Position numbers and translations under genes: made by a program
Notes under the pieces: generated by a model
The model's database searches: none
The model's input: only the letters and a program-made list of their open reading frames with translations
Told to the model about the DNA's origin: nothing
Part shown: piece by piece, positions 16,422 through 24,105 of the stretch
Numbering within the stretch: the first letter of the stretch is position 1
Layout: each line of letters opens with the position of its first letter
Source of the DNA: Promethearchaeota archaeon
GTDB taxonomy: Archaea > Asgardarchaeota > Lokiarchaeia > Sigynarchaeales > SOKP01
Assembly: GCA_019057775.1 (NCBI GenBank)
Contig: JAHLWT010000153.1
Span: forward strand, 1 to 35,878
Direction: 5' to 3'
DNA length: 35,878 nt

Positions 16422-16706
16422 TTATTTTAGAATTATCAGGATTAAGTCTGTCTCCAAAGCTACCATTACTTCCCCCGAACTTGTCTCAAGCCTTATAAAA
16501 TTTAAAGTTCCTTCTTTCAACGCCTCGACTACTTGCCGACTTTTGCCAATGAGCGAAGTTACATAAGCTGCTATTTCTTCGCTGACGCTTATATCCACAT
16601 TTGAATCTATCGGCAACCCAGCGGAATCGCATATGATTACCCCTCTTATTCCTTCACGTTCTTCAAAACGTCGGATTATAGCCTTTACTTCTGCTCGATT
16701 AATCAC
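16422..16706 (-). CDS. Roadblock/LC7 domain protein, short form (94 residues)
   Basis: A compact Roadblock domain: helix VKAIIRRFEEREGIR, strand GVIICDSAGLPIDSN, long helix EEIAAYVTSLIGKSRQVVEA, strands NFIRLETSSGEVMVALETD and LILIILK. It ends right after the last strand and lacks the C-terminal helix present in the 117-residue neighbour. That resembles the minimal Roadblock/MglB-like form. The start is GTG at 16706, supported by an AAGGTG Shine-Dalgarno sequence nine bases upstream, unusual in this window where most genes look leaderless. Base composition is clearly more GC-rich than the neighbours (CGTCGG, GCC and TCG codons), which may reflect strong expression or a different history. It probably works with a Ras-like GTPase encoded elsewhere. 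Confidence 0.88.
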   Translation of the reverse strand: MINRAEVKAIIRRFEEREGIRGVIICDSAGLPIDSNVDISVSEEIAAYVTSLIGKSRQVVEALKEGTLNFIRLETSSGEVMVALETDLILIILK

Positions 16707-16810
16707 GATTAGTTACACCTTAACAAAAATATTCTAAATTTTTAATATAATAATAATAGATTTAAGGTTTTTAATATTATTTGAGAAAATTTGAAGTTTA
16801 AAATTAGGTA

Positions 16811-17443
16811 TTATAAGAAATAATTTTTAAACATATTAAACTTTCTTTCTTCTCCAACTGAAGTACTTTCCATATGTCCCGGAAAAAGCAAAACGTTGTC
16901 TGACACTTCGGGATTTCTCATAATTTTATCTCTTATGCTGGAAAATAAGAGAGTCGGGTTCCCCCCTCTCAAATCAGATCGACCAATACTTCCACGGAAA
17001 ATTAAATCGCCTGTAAACATGATCCCATCAATCGAGTTACCTTCAAATTCTCTAAGCTCTTTTGAATAGAAACATAATGACCCTGGAGAATGCCCTGGAG
17101 TTTCAAGAACATTTAACGTAATCTCCCCAATTGTGATAGTATCACCTTCCTTCAGCCACCTATCAGCTTGAATTTTTTTAAAAATTCCTGAGTCAAATTC
17201 ATTTCTATTGTACATTAAAGGAATTTTAAAATAAGTTTGAATTTTTTTTGTTACCAAGGTATGATCGAAGTGTCCATGTGTTAATAAGACTGCTAACGGC
17301 TTAGCGCCCAATTCTTCAACTGTTTTGATGATTTTATTTGCATTTCCACCAGGATCTATAATCACAACTTCTAAAGTGGAACTGGATCCAAAAATATAGG
17401 AGTTAGTGCCTAAGTTTCCTACAACGAGTTTTTTTAAGATCAA
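16811..17443 (-). CDS. Metallo-beta-lactamase-fold hydrolase (glyoxalase II-like)
   Basis: The 210-residue enzyme has the full dinuclear metal set: H56-x-H58-x-D60-H61 in THGHFDHT, H118 in ETPGHSPGS, D146 in MFTGDLIFRGSIGR, and H190 in LLFPGHMEST. The FRGSIGRSDL segment after the bridging Asp is typical of the YcbL/glyoxalase-II-like subgroup, which hydrolyses thioesters such as S-lactoylglutathione analogues. Archaea often lack glutathione, so the true substrate is open. Cytosolic. The start is TTG at 17443 (MILKKLVVGN), which gives the expected first strand. It follows a winged-helix gene by 19 bases and is likely in one transcript with it. Confidence 0.88.
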   Translation of the reverse strand: MILKKLVVGNLGTNSYIFGSSSTLEVVIIDPGGNANKIIKTVEELGAKPLAVLLTHGHFDHTLVTKKIQTYFKIPLMYNRNEFDSGIFKKIQADRWLKEGDTITIGEITLNVLETPGHSPGSLCFYSKELREFEGNSIDGIMFTGDLIFRGSIGRSDLRGGNPTLLFSSIRDKIMRNPEVSDNVLLFPGHMESTSVGEERKFNMFKNYFL

Positions 17444-17462
17444 AAATCGCTACACTGATTAG

Positions 17463-17759
17463 TTATTTCTTCTTATTTGAAATCAAATCATTGATCTCTT
17501 TTAATCGTTGATAAACATCTAGTCCCTTCTTTGTAAGCTTAATATGTTTTGCGTTGTTGTTATGTTCTATCTCTATTAAGCCTTTTTTGATGAGTTCGTC
17601 TTTCACACGGAAGTATGAGTTGTAATATGAGAACTTGTTCAACTCATTATAAAATGTATGTTTATCGGCACTGTTCCCTTTCTGATTAATGAGAACTTCA
17701 AAGGTATCTTTAAATCCTTTCTTCTTTAATAAACCTATCAATTCTGAAAAAATAATCAA
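17463..17759 (-). CDS. Winged-helix DNA-binding protein (98 residues)
   Basis: A small winged-helix protein. A helix (FSELIGLLKKKG) is followed by KDTFEVLINQKG, then a likely recognition-helix region (YNSYFRVKDELIKKGLIEIE) with the classic wing (NNAKHIKLTKKGLDVYQRL). The K-G-L-I-E-x-E plus H-I-K-L-T-x-K-G pattern is common to archaeal ArsR/PadR/MarR-like regulators. The start is TTG. The gene is upstream of, and 19 bases from, the metallo-hydrolase, so it may regulate that operon. No ligand-binding cysteine cluster is present. Confidence 0.75.
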   Translation of the reverse strand: MIIFSELIGLLKKKGFKDTFEVLINQKGNSADKHTFYNELNKFSYYNSYFRVKDELIKKGLIEIEHNNNAKHIKLTKKGLDVYQRLKEINDLISNKKK

Positions 17760-18146
17760 CTCTAATCCCCAATTAAAATGGTTAAATTAAATAATATATA
17801 TATACAAAAAAGTGATTTAAATTTAAAAAACATTATGATTTTAAATTTTAAATTATCAAAAATAGGGTTAGGTTATCTAGGAATAGCATGTGAGAACTTT
17901 ATAAAAATTTTCAGAATTCTATCAATCTAGCAAAAAATTATTGAATGATATTCAGGTAATTATAGTATTTTTGAATAATGTTTAGTTTTTATATATAAAA
18001 ATTAACGTTTTAGGTCTTCACTTATTTGTGTGGTCATCTGACAAGTGGGAAACTAATGGGCAAAGATTTAAATATGAGTTTTACGTTATAAATTAATAAT
18101 TATTAAAAAAAGATATTAAACATTTTTCGGAGGTTTATACAAAAGT
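17760..18146. other. AT-rich intergenic region between divergent genes
   Basis: About 390 bases without a convincing gene on either strand. It holds the promoters of the minus-strand winged-helix gene and the plus-strand small ORF. A slightly more GC-rich patch around 18010-18080 contains no ORF or strong hairpin. TATA-like stretches occur at several places, so no single promoter is picked. Confidence 0.4.
18129..18133 (+). promoter_or_regulatory. Consensus Shine-Dalgarno GGAGG
   Basis: GGAGG sits 13 bases before a TTG that opens a 53-codon frame. A full GGAGG is rare in this AT-rich intergenic DNA, so it supports translation here, although the spacing is somewhat long. Confidence 0.45.
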
Positions 18147-18308
18147 TTGGAAAAACGTTCAAAGTACTTCCTTCAAAATGAATATAAAAAACATAATAGG
18201 AAAATCAATGTAAAGCCCAATTCTGAATTTAATGAGATAAAAGAAAGTATTCTGCTTAGTTTTTTTGAATGTATTAGAAAAAGTGGGAAAATTGATAATC
18301 CATCATGA
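18147..18308 (+). CDS. Small uncharacterised protein (53 residues)
   Basis: A short frame beginning with TTG at 18147 and ending TGA at 18308 encodes a basic, helix-prone, soluble protein: it begins MEKRSKYFLQNEYKKHNRK, has NEIKESILLSFFECIRKSGK in the middle and ends IDNPS. It is preceded by GGAGG (13 bases upstream). The amphipathic segment EIKESILLSFFECIRKSG and normal amino-acid composition look like a real protein rather than random AT-rich translation, but it is short. No family recognised. The PfkB operon starts 107 bases downstream on the same strand. Confidence 0.4.
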   Translation: MEKRSKYFLQNEYKKHNRKINVKPNSEFNEIKESILLSFFECIRKSGKIDNPS

Positions 18309-18415
18309 GTATACTTAACTGAGTTTTTTATCTTCTCTTTTTTAATTTTGATCCTTTTATTCTTTTTTCTTAAACCATTAATTTCTTAATCCCGAATTTA
18401 TTTTATTATTTATTA

Positions 18416-19303
18416 ATGGTACATGAATCTGATATAGTTATTCTTGGGCACATAGCTAAAGACATCATTGAAGTTGATGGTGAGAGTTATAAATCGATAG
18501 GAGGTGCTGTTTATTATGGTGGAATTGCCGGTGCTCAAATAGGTCTTAAAATCGCTGTTATTACAAGGTTAAAAAAAGAAGATTTTATTATATTGAATGT
18601 TTTTGAAAAGAGTGGAATAAAATATTTTGCTTACCCTTCAAAACAAACATCTGGTCTAAAAAATATATACTCTTCAGAAAATATCGAACACAGGGAATAT
18701 GAACCACTTGGTTTTGCTGGATTATTTGAAAAGCAAGAAATTCCTGAAATTAATACAAAATATTTTGTTATCGGCCCGATCATTGCTGGAGAAGTTGACC
18801 TAGGATTATTAGATTACATTTACAGTAGATATCCAAATAAAATATGTTTAGATATCCAAGGATTTATAAGAAAAATTGAGGATAAAAAAGTTTTCTATGA
18901 ACAAATCTCAATGGAAAAAAAGAAACGCATTTTATCGAAGGTTAAGATTCTAAAAATTGATCAAAGGGAAGCTGAAGAATTAACTAATCAAAAAGACATT
19001 ATTCAAGCTACTAAAGAATTGCTTGAATTTGGACCTGAAGAAATCCTTGTTACACACCAGAAAGGAATTACAGTCAATGCATTTAATGATATCTTTTTCT
19101 TTCCTTGGAAAAATAAAGCTGTTTTGGGAAGGACGGGGCGTGGAGATACTGCTTTTATTAGCTATTTAGGGGCGCGATTAACTAAAAACCCGGAAGAGGC
19201 GTTAAAATTTTCAGCAGCGTTAACGTCATTAAAACTAGAATTACCGGGTCCATTTTCGTTGTCATTATATCAAGTTGAGAAATTAATTAAGGAAGCTTAC
19301 TAG
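18416..19303 (+). CDS. PfkB-family sugar or nucleoside kinase
   Basis: Ribokinase-fold ATP-dependent kinase of 295 residues. The N-terminal strand and substrate loop are seen in DIVILGHIAKDIIEVDG and GGAVYYGGIAGAQIGLKI, and the PfkB signature 2 with anion hole and catalytic Asp is GRTGRGDTAFISYLGARL (catalytic D in GRGD). EILVTHQKGITV forms the nucleotide-binding part. PfkB members phosphorylate ribose, fructose, adenosine and other small substrates; specificity cannot be read here. It is followed after 2 bases by a radical SAM gene on the same strand, so the two form an operon. The start ATG at 18416 lies about 15-20 bases downstream of a TATA-like run. Confidence 0.85.
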   Translation: MVHESDIVILGHIAKDIIEVDGESYKSIGGAVYYGGIAGAQIGLKIAVITRLKKEDFIILNVFEKSGIKYFAYPSKQTSGLKNIYSSENIEHREYEPLGFAGLFEKQEIPEINTKYFVIGPIIAGEVDLGLLDYIYSRYPNKICLDIQGFIRKIEDKKVFYEQISMEKKKRILSKVKILKIDQREAEELTNQKDIIQATKELLEFGPEEILVTHQKGITVNAFNDIFFFPWKNKAVLGRTGRGDTAFISYLGARLTKNPEEALKFSAALTSLKLELPGPFSLSLYQVEKLIKEAY

Positions 19304-19305
19304 AG

Positions 19306-20055
19306 GTGTGTGTTATAAAACTAGGGGGAATAATCGATATATCTACGAAAGACATTCCGGGTAAAGCTTCTATGGTATTATTTACTGTCGGTTGTAATTT
19401 CAAGTGTGATTATTGTCATAATAAATATCTTTTACAGCCAGATATTGGGAAGAATTATCAAATTGAAGAATTAGTCAGAATAATTGAAAGTAATTCATTA
19501 GTGAGTGGAGTAAGCATCACAGGAGGAGAACCTACCCTTCAGAATGACTTATTAGAATTATGTAAAGAAATTAAAAAAATAGGGAAATACATAAGTATTG
19601 ATACTAATGGATACAACACTGACAAAATTAAAGCCGTAATTCCATTTATTAATCGAGTAGCATTGGATCTTAAAGGTCCTTTAAATCAAGATAAATATGA
19701 AAACATTACAAGAGTCACACTTAATCTAGATAATATAATTCAGACGATAGATTTTCTTAATACTCAGGAAGGATTTGATTTTGAAATAAGAACCACATAT
19801 CTTGAAAGTTTGTTAGCTCCAGAAGACATTGGAGATATTGTGTACTCCCTTAAGAAAAGAGAATTTAAAGGTAATTTTGTTCTTCAGCAATATCAATATT
19901 CAGAAGGAGTAGGAGAAAGATTTAAAGAGATATTCTTAAAACCAGAGCATGAAAACCTGGTGAAACTCATACAACCCTTTAAAAACATAGGATTACCCTT
20001 CAAAATATTTTTAAGAGATGAAATTGTTGGATACTGTAATATAAATAAATTATAA
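19306..20055 (+). CDS. Radical SAM protein, anaerobic RNR activating protein-like (NrdG2 type)
   Basis: A 249-residue radical SAM enzyme. The iron-sulfur motif C30-x3-C34-x2-C37 lies in TVGCNFKCDYCHN, the SAM-binding glycine-rich motif GGEPT is at 73-77, and the later DLKGPL and SIDTNGYN segments are typical. The opening GGIIDISTKDIPGKASMVLF matches archaeal and bacterial activating proteins that put a glycyl radical on an anaerobic ribonucleotide reductase. It lacks the extra ferredoxin-like cysteine insert of most activators of dehydratase-type glycyl radical enzymes. The start is GTG, two bases after the PfkB gene. It may activate an RNR elsewhere, or the glycyl radical enzyme encoded 1.5 kb downstream (21603-24008); both are inference. 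Confidence 0.85.
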   Translation: MCVIKLGGIIDISTKDIPGKASMVLFTVGCNFKCDYCHNKYLLQPDIGKNYQIEELVRIIESNSLVSGVSITGGEPTLQNDLLELCKEIKKIGKYISIDTNGYNTDKIKAVIPFINRVALDLKGPLNQDKYENITRVTLNLDNIIQTIDFLNTQEGFDFEIRTTYLESLLAPEDIGDIVYSLKKREFKGNFVLQQYQYSEGVGERFKEIFLKPEHENLVKLIQPFKNIGLPFKIFLRDEIVGYCNINKL

Positions 20056-20087
20056 GTTAGAATTTATAGGATTTTCTAAGTTAAAAA

Positions 20088-20396
20088 GTGAAAAATTTAA
20101 TGGCAAAAAACATATTTGACGACCAGAAATTTCTTTTGAACGCTCCTGCAAAGGATTTGATATATAAATCAAACAATTTTAAGATAATGCGAATCTCTCT
20201 AAAAAAAGGTTTAGCAATCCCCACACATCAAGGATCTCATGTTGTTGTTTTCCTTGTCTTAAAGGGAAAAGGACTTTTTATGTCTGGTTCTGGAGAAGTC
20301 GAACTAGGAGAAAATGATTATATTTCATTGAATGAAACTGAACCTAGGGGTATTAAAAGTTTAGAAGATTTGGTAGTGTTAGCTATCCGCGATTAA
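20088..20396 (+). CDS. Small cupin-domain protein
   Basis: A single-domain cupin of about 98-102 residues. The pattern IPTHQGSHVVVFLVLKGKG and then GSGEVELGENDYISLNETEPRGI are the two conserved cupin motifs, although the second motif's usual HxH is weak (only H in motif 1 and E/N in motif 2 are candidates). Cupins bind metal and small molecules or sugars. GTG at 20088 gives 102 residues and ATG at 20100 gives 98; no Shine-Dalgarno sequence decides. It sits 32 bases after the radical SAM gene on the same strand and may be the last gene of that operon. Function unknown. Confidence 0.75.
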   Translation: MKNLMAKNIFDDQKFLLNAPAKDLIYKSNNFKIMRISLKKGLAIPTHQGSHVVVFLVLKGKGLFMSGSGEVELGENDYISLNETEPRGIKSLEDLVVLAIRD

Positions 20397-20440
20397 GATT
20401 TTATAAAAGAAATATTTCATTCATTTCAGTTTTTCAGAGC

Positions 20441-20462
20441 GTACAATACAAGGTTGTTGTAC
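20441..20462. other. Hairpin between convergent genes
   Basis: GTACAA (20441-20446) pairs with TTGTAC (20457-20462), and the inner CAA/TTG extends it with a 2-base bulge. It lies downstream of the cupin gene, 45 bases after its stop, in a region with no gene. It could be part of a termination or RNA-stability element. Nothing else supports a function. Confidence 0.3.
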
Positions 20463-20561
20463 ATGTCTATATGCTTTCCTCTATTCTTTTGCAATTATCC
20501 TTGCCTCTATGCTTTATTTCTTGATTTTTTACAACATAAATGCTAGATTAGCAATGAATTA

Positions 20562-20577
20562 TACGATTCAAATCGTA
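20562..20577. other. Short perfect hairpin TACGAT/ATCGTA
   Basis: A 6-base stem with a 4-base TCAA loop lies 6 bases downstream of the crotonase stop on the minus strand. It is not followed by a T run, so it is not a classical terminator. The loop sequence looks superficially like a tRNA T-loop but no tRNA surrounds it. Confidence 0.3.
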
Positions 20578-20582
20578 GAAAA

Positions 20583-21443
20583 CTAACGGAGGGGATATTT
20601 TGGCTCTCTTTTTTCGAAAAAGGCCGCCACTCCTTCTCTCATATCTTTTGATCTCGAACTTATCGCTTGCGCTCGATTTTCCATTTCGATCATTGTATCT
20701 AAACTTGGACTATCGAGTGATAGATTAAGCGCTTGTTTAGTAAGCCTTAAACCTAAAGGACTCTTATTTATCATATTTTTAGCAAGTTCAATAGCGGAAT
20801 CTATTAATTGATTTTCATCTCCTTCTACGATTTTTAAAACGAGACCTATTCTTTCAGCTTCATTTGCATCAATAAACCGTCCAGTATATAATATTTCTGT
20901 GGCTCTTGACATTCCAATCAACCGAGGAAGAAAATAACTAGTTCCCATATCTGAACCGGATACCCCTAGTTTGATAAAAGCATTATTAAATTTAGCATTT
21001 TCCCCCGCGATTCTAATATCTGATGCTAAAGTAAAAGCAAAACCTCCGCCTGCTGCGGCTCCATGAATTATTGCTATGATTGGCTGACTTATTTTTCTCA
21101 TTTTAACTATGATTTGGCTTAGACGCCATTGAGTATAGACAAACAATTTTATATTATCATTTTTGGGGACATCAAGAAAATAAAACTTGTCTTTTAATTC
21201 TTGAGATGCATTTTTTGAATCCAATACTATTGACTCCTTTAAATCTAAACCAGCACAAAAAGCTCTACCTTCTCCTTTCAAGATTACAACTCGACAATCA
21301 AGATTGATCATTAAATTATCAAGAATTGTATGCAAATCCTCAATCATTTGAAGTGATATCGCATTTAATTTGTTAGGTCTATTTAATGTGAGAATACCGA
21401 TTCCATCATCTCTTAATTCAAATTTAATTGTCTCTAAATTCAT
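20583..21443 (-). CDS. Enoyl-CoA hydratase/isomerase (crotonase) family protein
   Basis: A 286-residue crotonase-fold protein. The first oxyanion-hole segment is GEGRAFCAGLDLKES (about 58-71) and the second is HGAAAGGGFAFTLASDIRIAGE (about 127-148). The following active-site loop, AFIKLGVSGSDMGTSYFLP, has no Glu at the position where classical hydratases carry their first catalytic Glu. Such members often act as isomerases, dehalogenase-like or other CoA-thioester enzymes. The first part holds the nucleotide-binding RPNKLNAIS motif. The start ATG at 21443 has an AAGGT Shine-Dalgarno-like site a few bases upstream. It stands alone, divergent from the glycyl radical enzyme, so a shared CoA-ester pathway cannot be claimed. 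Confidence 0.88.
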   Translation of the reverse strand: MNLETIKFELRDDGIGILTLNRPNKLNAISLQMIEDLHTILDNLMINLDCRVVILKGEGRAFCAGLDLKESIVLDSKNASQELKDKFYFLDVPKNDNIKLFVYTQWRLSQIIVKMRKISQPIIAIIHGAAAGGGFAFTLASDIRIAGENAKFNNAFIKLGVSGSDMGTSYFLPRLIGMSRATEILYTGRFIDANEAERIGLVLKIVEGDENQLIDSAIELAKNMINKSPLGLRLTKQALNLSLDSPSLDTMIEMENRAQAISSRSKDMREGVAAFFEKREPKYPLR

Positions 21444-21602
21444 TTTTTAAACCTTCACATCCAATTTGTATTTTTTTTATTTTGATATCTATGGATAAGA
21501 TAGCTAAATAAAACGGTTTAATTAAATTCTTACTTTTATGTTGATTCACTTAGTAATAATAGCAATTAAATTAAAAATCCATAAAACCTATTTTTATATT
21601 TA

Positions 21603-24008
21603 ATGAGTTCCGCAATAAACAGTTCTTCAGGAAGAACTTCAAAATTAAAAGATAATTTGCTCTCAAGTAAATACGAATTATGTATTGAACGCATGAGATA
21701 TTTTACTGAAATTTACAAAAAATATCCAGATGTTCCTGAAATCATAAAACGAGCAAAATCAGTGGCTCATACATTAAATAACATGACAATATTCATCAGG
21801 AATGATGAGTTACTGGTTGGAAATGAAACTAGCAAAAATTTAGGCGAGAAGATTAACCTAGATTTATTTAGATATGATAATAGTTTAGATAAAAAAATTA
21901 CGTACAAGAAATTTGCAAATAGAAAGGTACAACCATTTGTTATTGAAGACATCGAACGGGATGAGTTATTAGAGATGATTCCATTCTGGAAAGGTAAATC
22001 TTTAGTAGCGGATAGAATTAATAAAAGATTATTGAAAGAAGGATTTATCAATGGGACTGGGAAGATTTTATCACTCGCTCCTAATATTGCCATACAACGG
22101 GGTACAACTGAAGGACATTTGTGTGCAGGTTATGAAAAACTTTTGAAACTAGGGTATAAAGGTATAATAAAGGATGCGGAATACTATCAAGAACAACTTG
22201 ATAAGGAGGACGATAAATTTCAAGATAAGTACAACTTCTATGAAGCTGTAAAAATTTATTATAATGCGGCAATTGATTTTTCAAGAAGATATTCTAACCT
22301 TGCATTCGATAAAGCTAAAGATGAGCTAGATCATAATAAAAAGAAAAATTTCGAAAAAATTGGTAGGATAATGAGGAAATTTACGGCAGAGCCTCCAGAT
22401 TCTTTTTATGAAGCTGTTCAATTTGTATGGTTTTCACAGAATATTGCAAACATCATTTATCAGAGAAGCGTTCTTGCTTTAGGAAGATTAGATCAAATTT
22501 TATGGCCTTTTTATCAAAAAGATTTAGCTTCCAAAAAGATTTCAAATCAATTTGCCTTAGAATTAATAGAAGAATTAAATCTAAAATTAACCTGGAATAT
22601 TACTCTTCTCCCTACGGATTTTACTATGGTTGCTAATGCCCTTGGTCAAAATACTCAGACAATTACTATTTCTGGCATGGATGCTGAGGGAAGTGATGCT
22701 ACTAATGAGCTTTCATATTTATTTCTTAAAGCCTATAAAAATCTGAAAGTATTTACGACAGATCTATCAATTAGGGTCCATAAAAATACGCCAAAAGAAT
22801 TTATTGAAGAAGCTATCAGAGTTTTAAAATCGACATCCGGCATCGCTTTTTATAATGATGATGTACACATCCCAGCATTAGTAAAAGCAGGGTATCATTT
22901 AGAAGATGCTCGAAATTATGTCATAATTGGATGTGTAGAGCCAACAGGTCAAGGAAATAGTTTTTCTGCAACTGGTCGTATGTTTATGAATTTACCAGGG
23001 GTACTTGAACTAGTTCTAAATAACGGATATAGCAACTTATCGAAGATGGTAGATGGTTTACAAACTGGAGATCCTGCGAATTTTAAAACTTTCGAACAAT
23101 TTTATGATGTTTTTAAACAACAATTACGCTATAATATAGAAAAATCGGTAAAAATAGCTAAAATCGGAGATGAAGAAGCAATAATCCATTTTCAACATCC
23201 GTTTGTTTCAGCACAATTGGAAGGATGTATGGAATCAGGAATAGATTATGTATGTGGTGGAGCTAAATATAATTTCTCATCTATTACGGCTTATGGCTTT
23301 GCAACGTTAGTAGATTCATTACATAATATTAAAAAGGTTGTGTATGAGAATGAATTACTATCTTTGCCAGAACTCATTACTATTCTTAACTCAAATTTTG
23401 ACTCTCAAGAAGTTTTTCGGCAAGAGTTGGTGAATAAATACGAAAAATGGGGAAACGATAAAGAGGAAATTGATCTCTTCGCTAAACAACTGTGGGATTT
23501 ATTTTGTACCGAAGTTGTGAAATACCAACCTATAAGAGGAGGAAGATATAGTGCGGGAGCTTATTCAATGGGGATCCACGTAATGGAGGGATTCTTTACA
23601 CAACCCACCGCAGATGGTAGAAAAGCAATGGAGCCAATATCAAATAGTTTATCTCCGGTTAACAGAGTTGAAAAAGAAGGTCTTACCGCTATTTTAAATT
23701 CCGTAGCTAAATTGAATTATGATTATGCAACTAATGGAATAGCTTTAAATATTCGATTCCATCCGCAAAATCTTTCCAATAAAGAAAGTGTCGAAAAACT
23801 CTATTCGCTTTTGAGAGGGTATTTTGAGAAAGGAGGAATGCAAGTACAACCAAATGCAGTTTCAACAGAGACTTTAAAAGATGCCCAAAAAAATCCAGAA
23901 AAATATTCCGATCTAATCGTAAAAGTTGGAGGGTATAATGCTACTTTTGTGGATCTCGGAACTCCAATTCAAAATGACATCATTAACAGAGTTGAACATA
24001 ATCTATAA
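21603..24008 (+). CDS. Glycyl radical enzyme (pyruvate formate-lyase/glycerol dehydratase family)
   Basis: An 801-residue anaerobic enzyme. The catalytic thiyl Cys is C444 in YVIIGCVEPTGQG, with the base E446. The radical-bearing Gly is G777 in KVGGYNATFVDL, 24 residues from the end, as in this family. A single Cys at the active site with the GCVEP motif indicates the dehydratase/lyase branch rather than true PFL, which has adjacent Cys-Cys. The GGRYSAGAYSMG segment is typical. The substrate (diol, choline, taurine-like, aryl or others) cannot be assigned. An activating radical SAM enzyme is required; none is directly adjacent, and the only one in the window is at 19306-20055. The start ATG at 21603 has a TATA-like run about 28 bases upstream. 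Confidence 0.93.
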   Translation: MSSAINSSSGRTSKLKDNLLSSKYELCIERMRYFTEIYKKYPDVPEIIKRAKSVAHTLNNMTIFIRNDELLVGNETSKNLGEKINLDLFRYDNSLDKKITYKKFANRKVQPFVIEDIERDELLEMIPFWKGKSLVADRINKRLLKEGFINGTGKILSLAPNIAIQRGTTEGHLCAGYEKLLKLGYKGIIKDAEYYQEQLDKEDDKFQDKYNFYEAVKIYYNAAIDFSRRYSNLAFDKAKDELDHNKKKNFEKIGRIMRKFTAEPPDSFYEAVQFVWFSQNIANIIYQRSVLALGRLDQILWPFYQKDLASKKISNQFALELIEELNLKLTWNITLLPTDFTMVANALGQNTQTITISGMDAEGSDATNELSYLFLKAYKNLKVFTTDLSIRVHKNTPKEFIEEAIRVLKSTSGIAFYNDDVHIPALVKAGYHLEDARNYVIIGCVEPTGQGNSFSATGRMFMNLPGVLELVLNNGYSNLSKMVDGLQTGDPANFKTFEQFYDVFKQQLRYNIEKSVKIAKIGDEEAIIHFQHPFVSAQLEGCMESGIDYVCGGAKYNFSSITAYGFATLVDSLHNIKKVVYENELLSLPELITILNSNFDSQEVFRQELVNKYEKWGNDKEEIDLFAKQLWDLFCTEVVKYQPIRGGRYSAGAYSMGIHVMEGFFTQPTADGRKAMEPISNSLSPVNRVEKEGLTAILNSVAKLNYDYATNGIALNIRFHPQNLSNKESVEKLYSLLRGYFEKGGMQVQPNAVSTETLKDAQKNPEKYSDLIVKVGGYNATFVDLGTPIQNDIINRVEHNL

Positions 24009-24105
24009 ATAAATGTCTATTTAGTTTAAAAGTGTTATTAGATTTATTAAATTAGATTATTTTTTAAATTAGGAAATTTTTAATTTTTGTAAAAGGCGAT
24101 AATTA

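Noticed and set aside
20562..20577. tRNA-like T-loop (GATTCAAATC)
   Set aside because: No acceptor, D or anticodon arms surround it; the symmetry is a simple hairpin.
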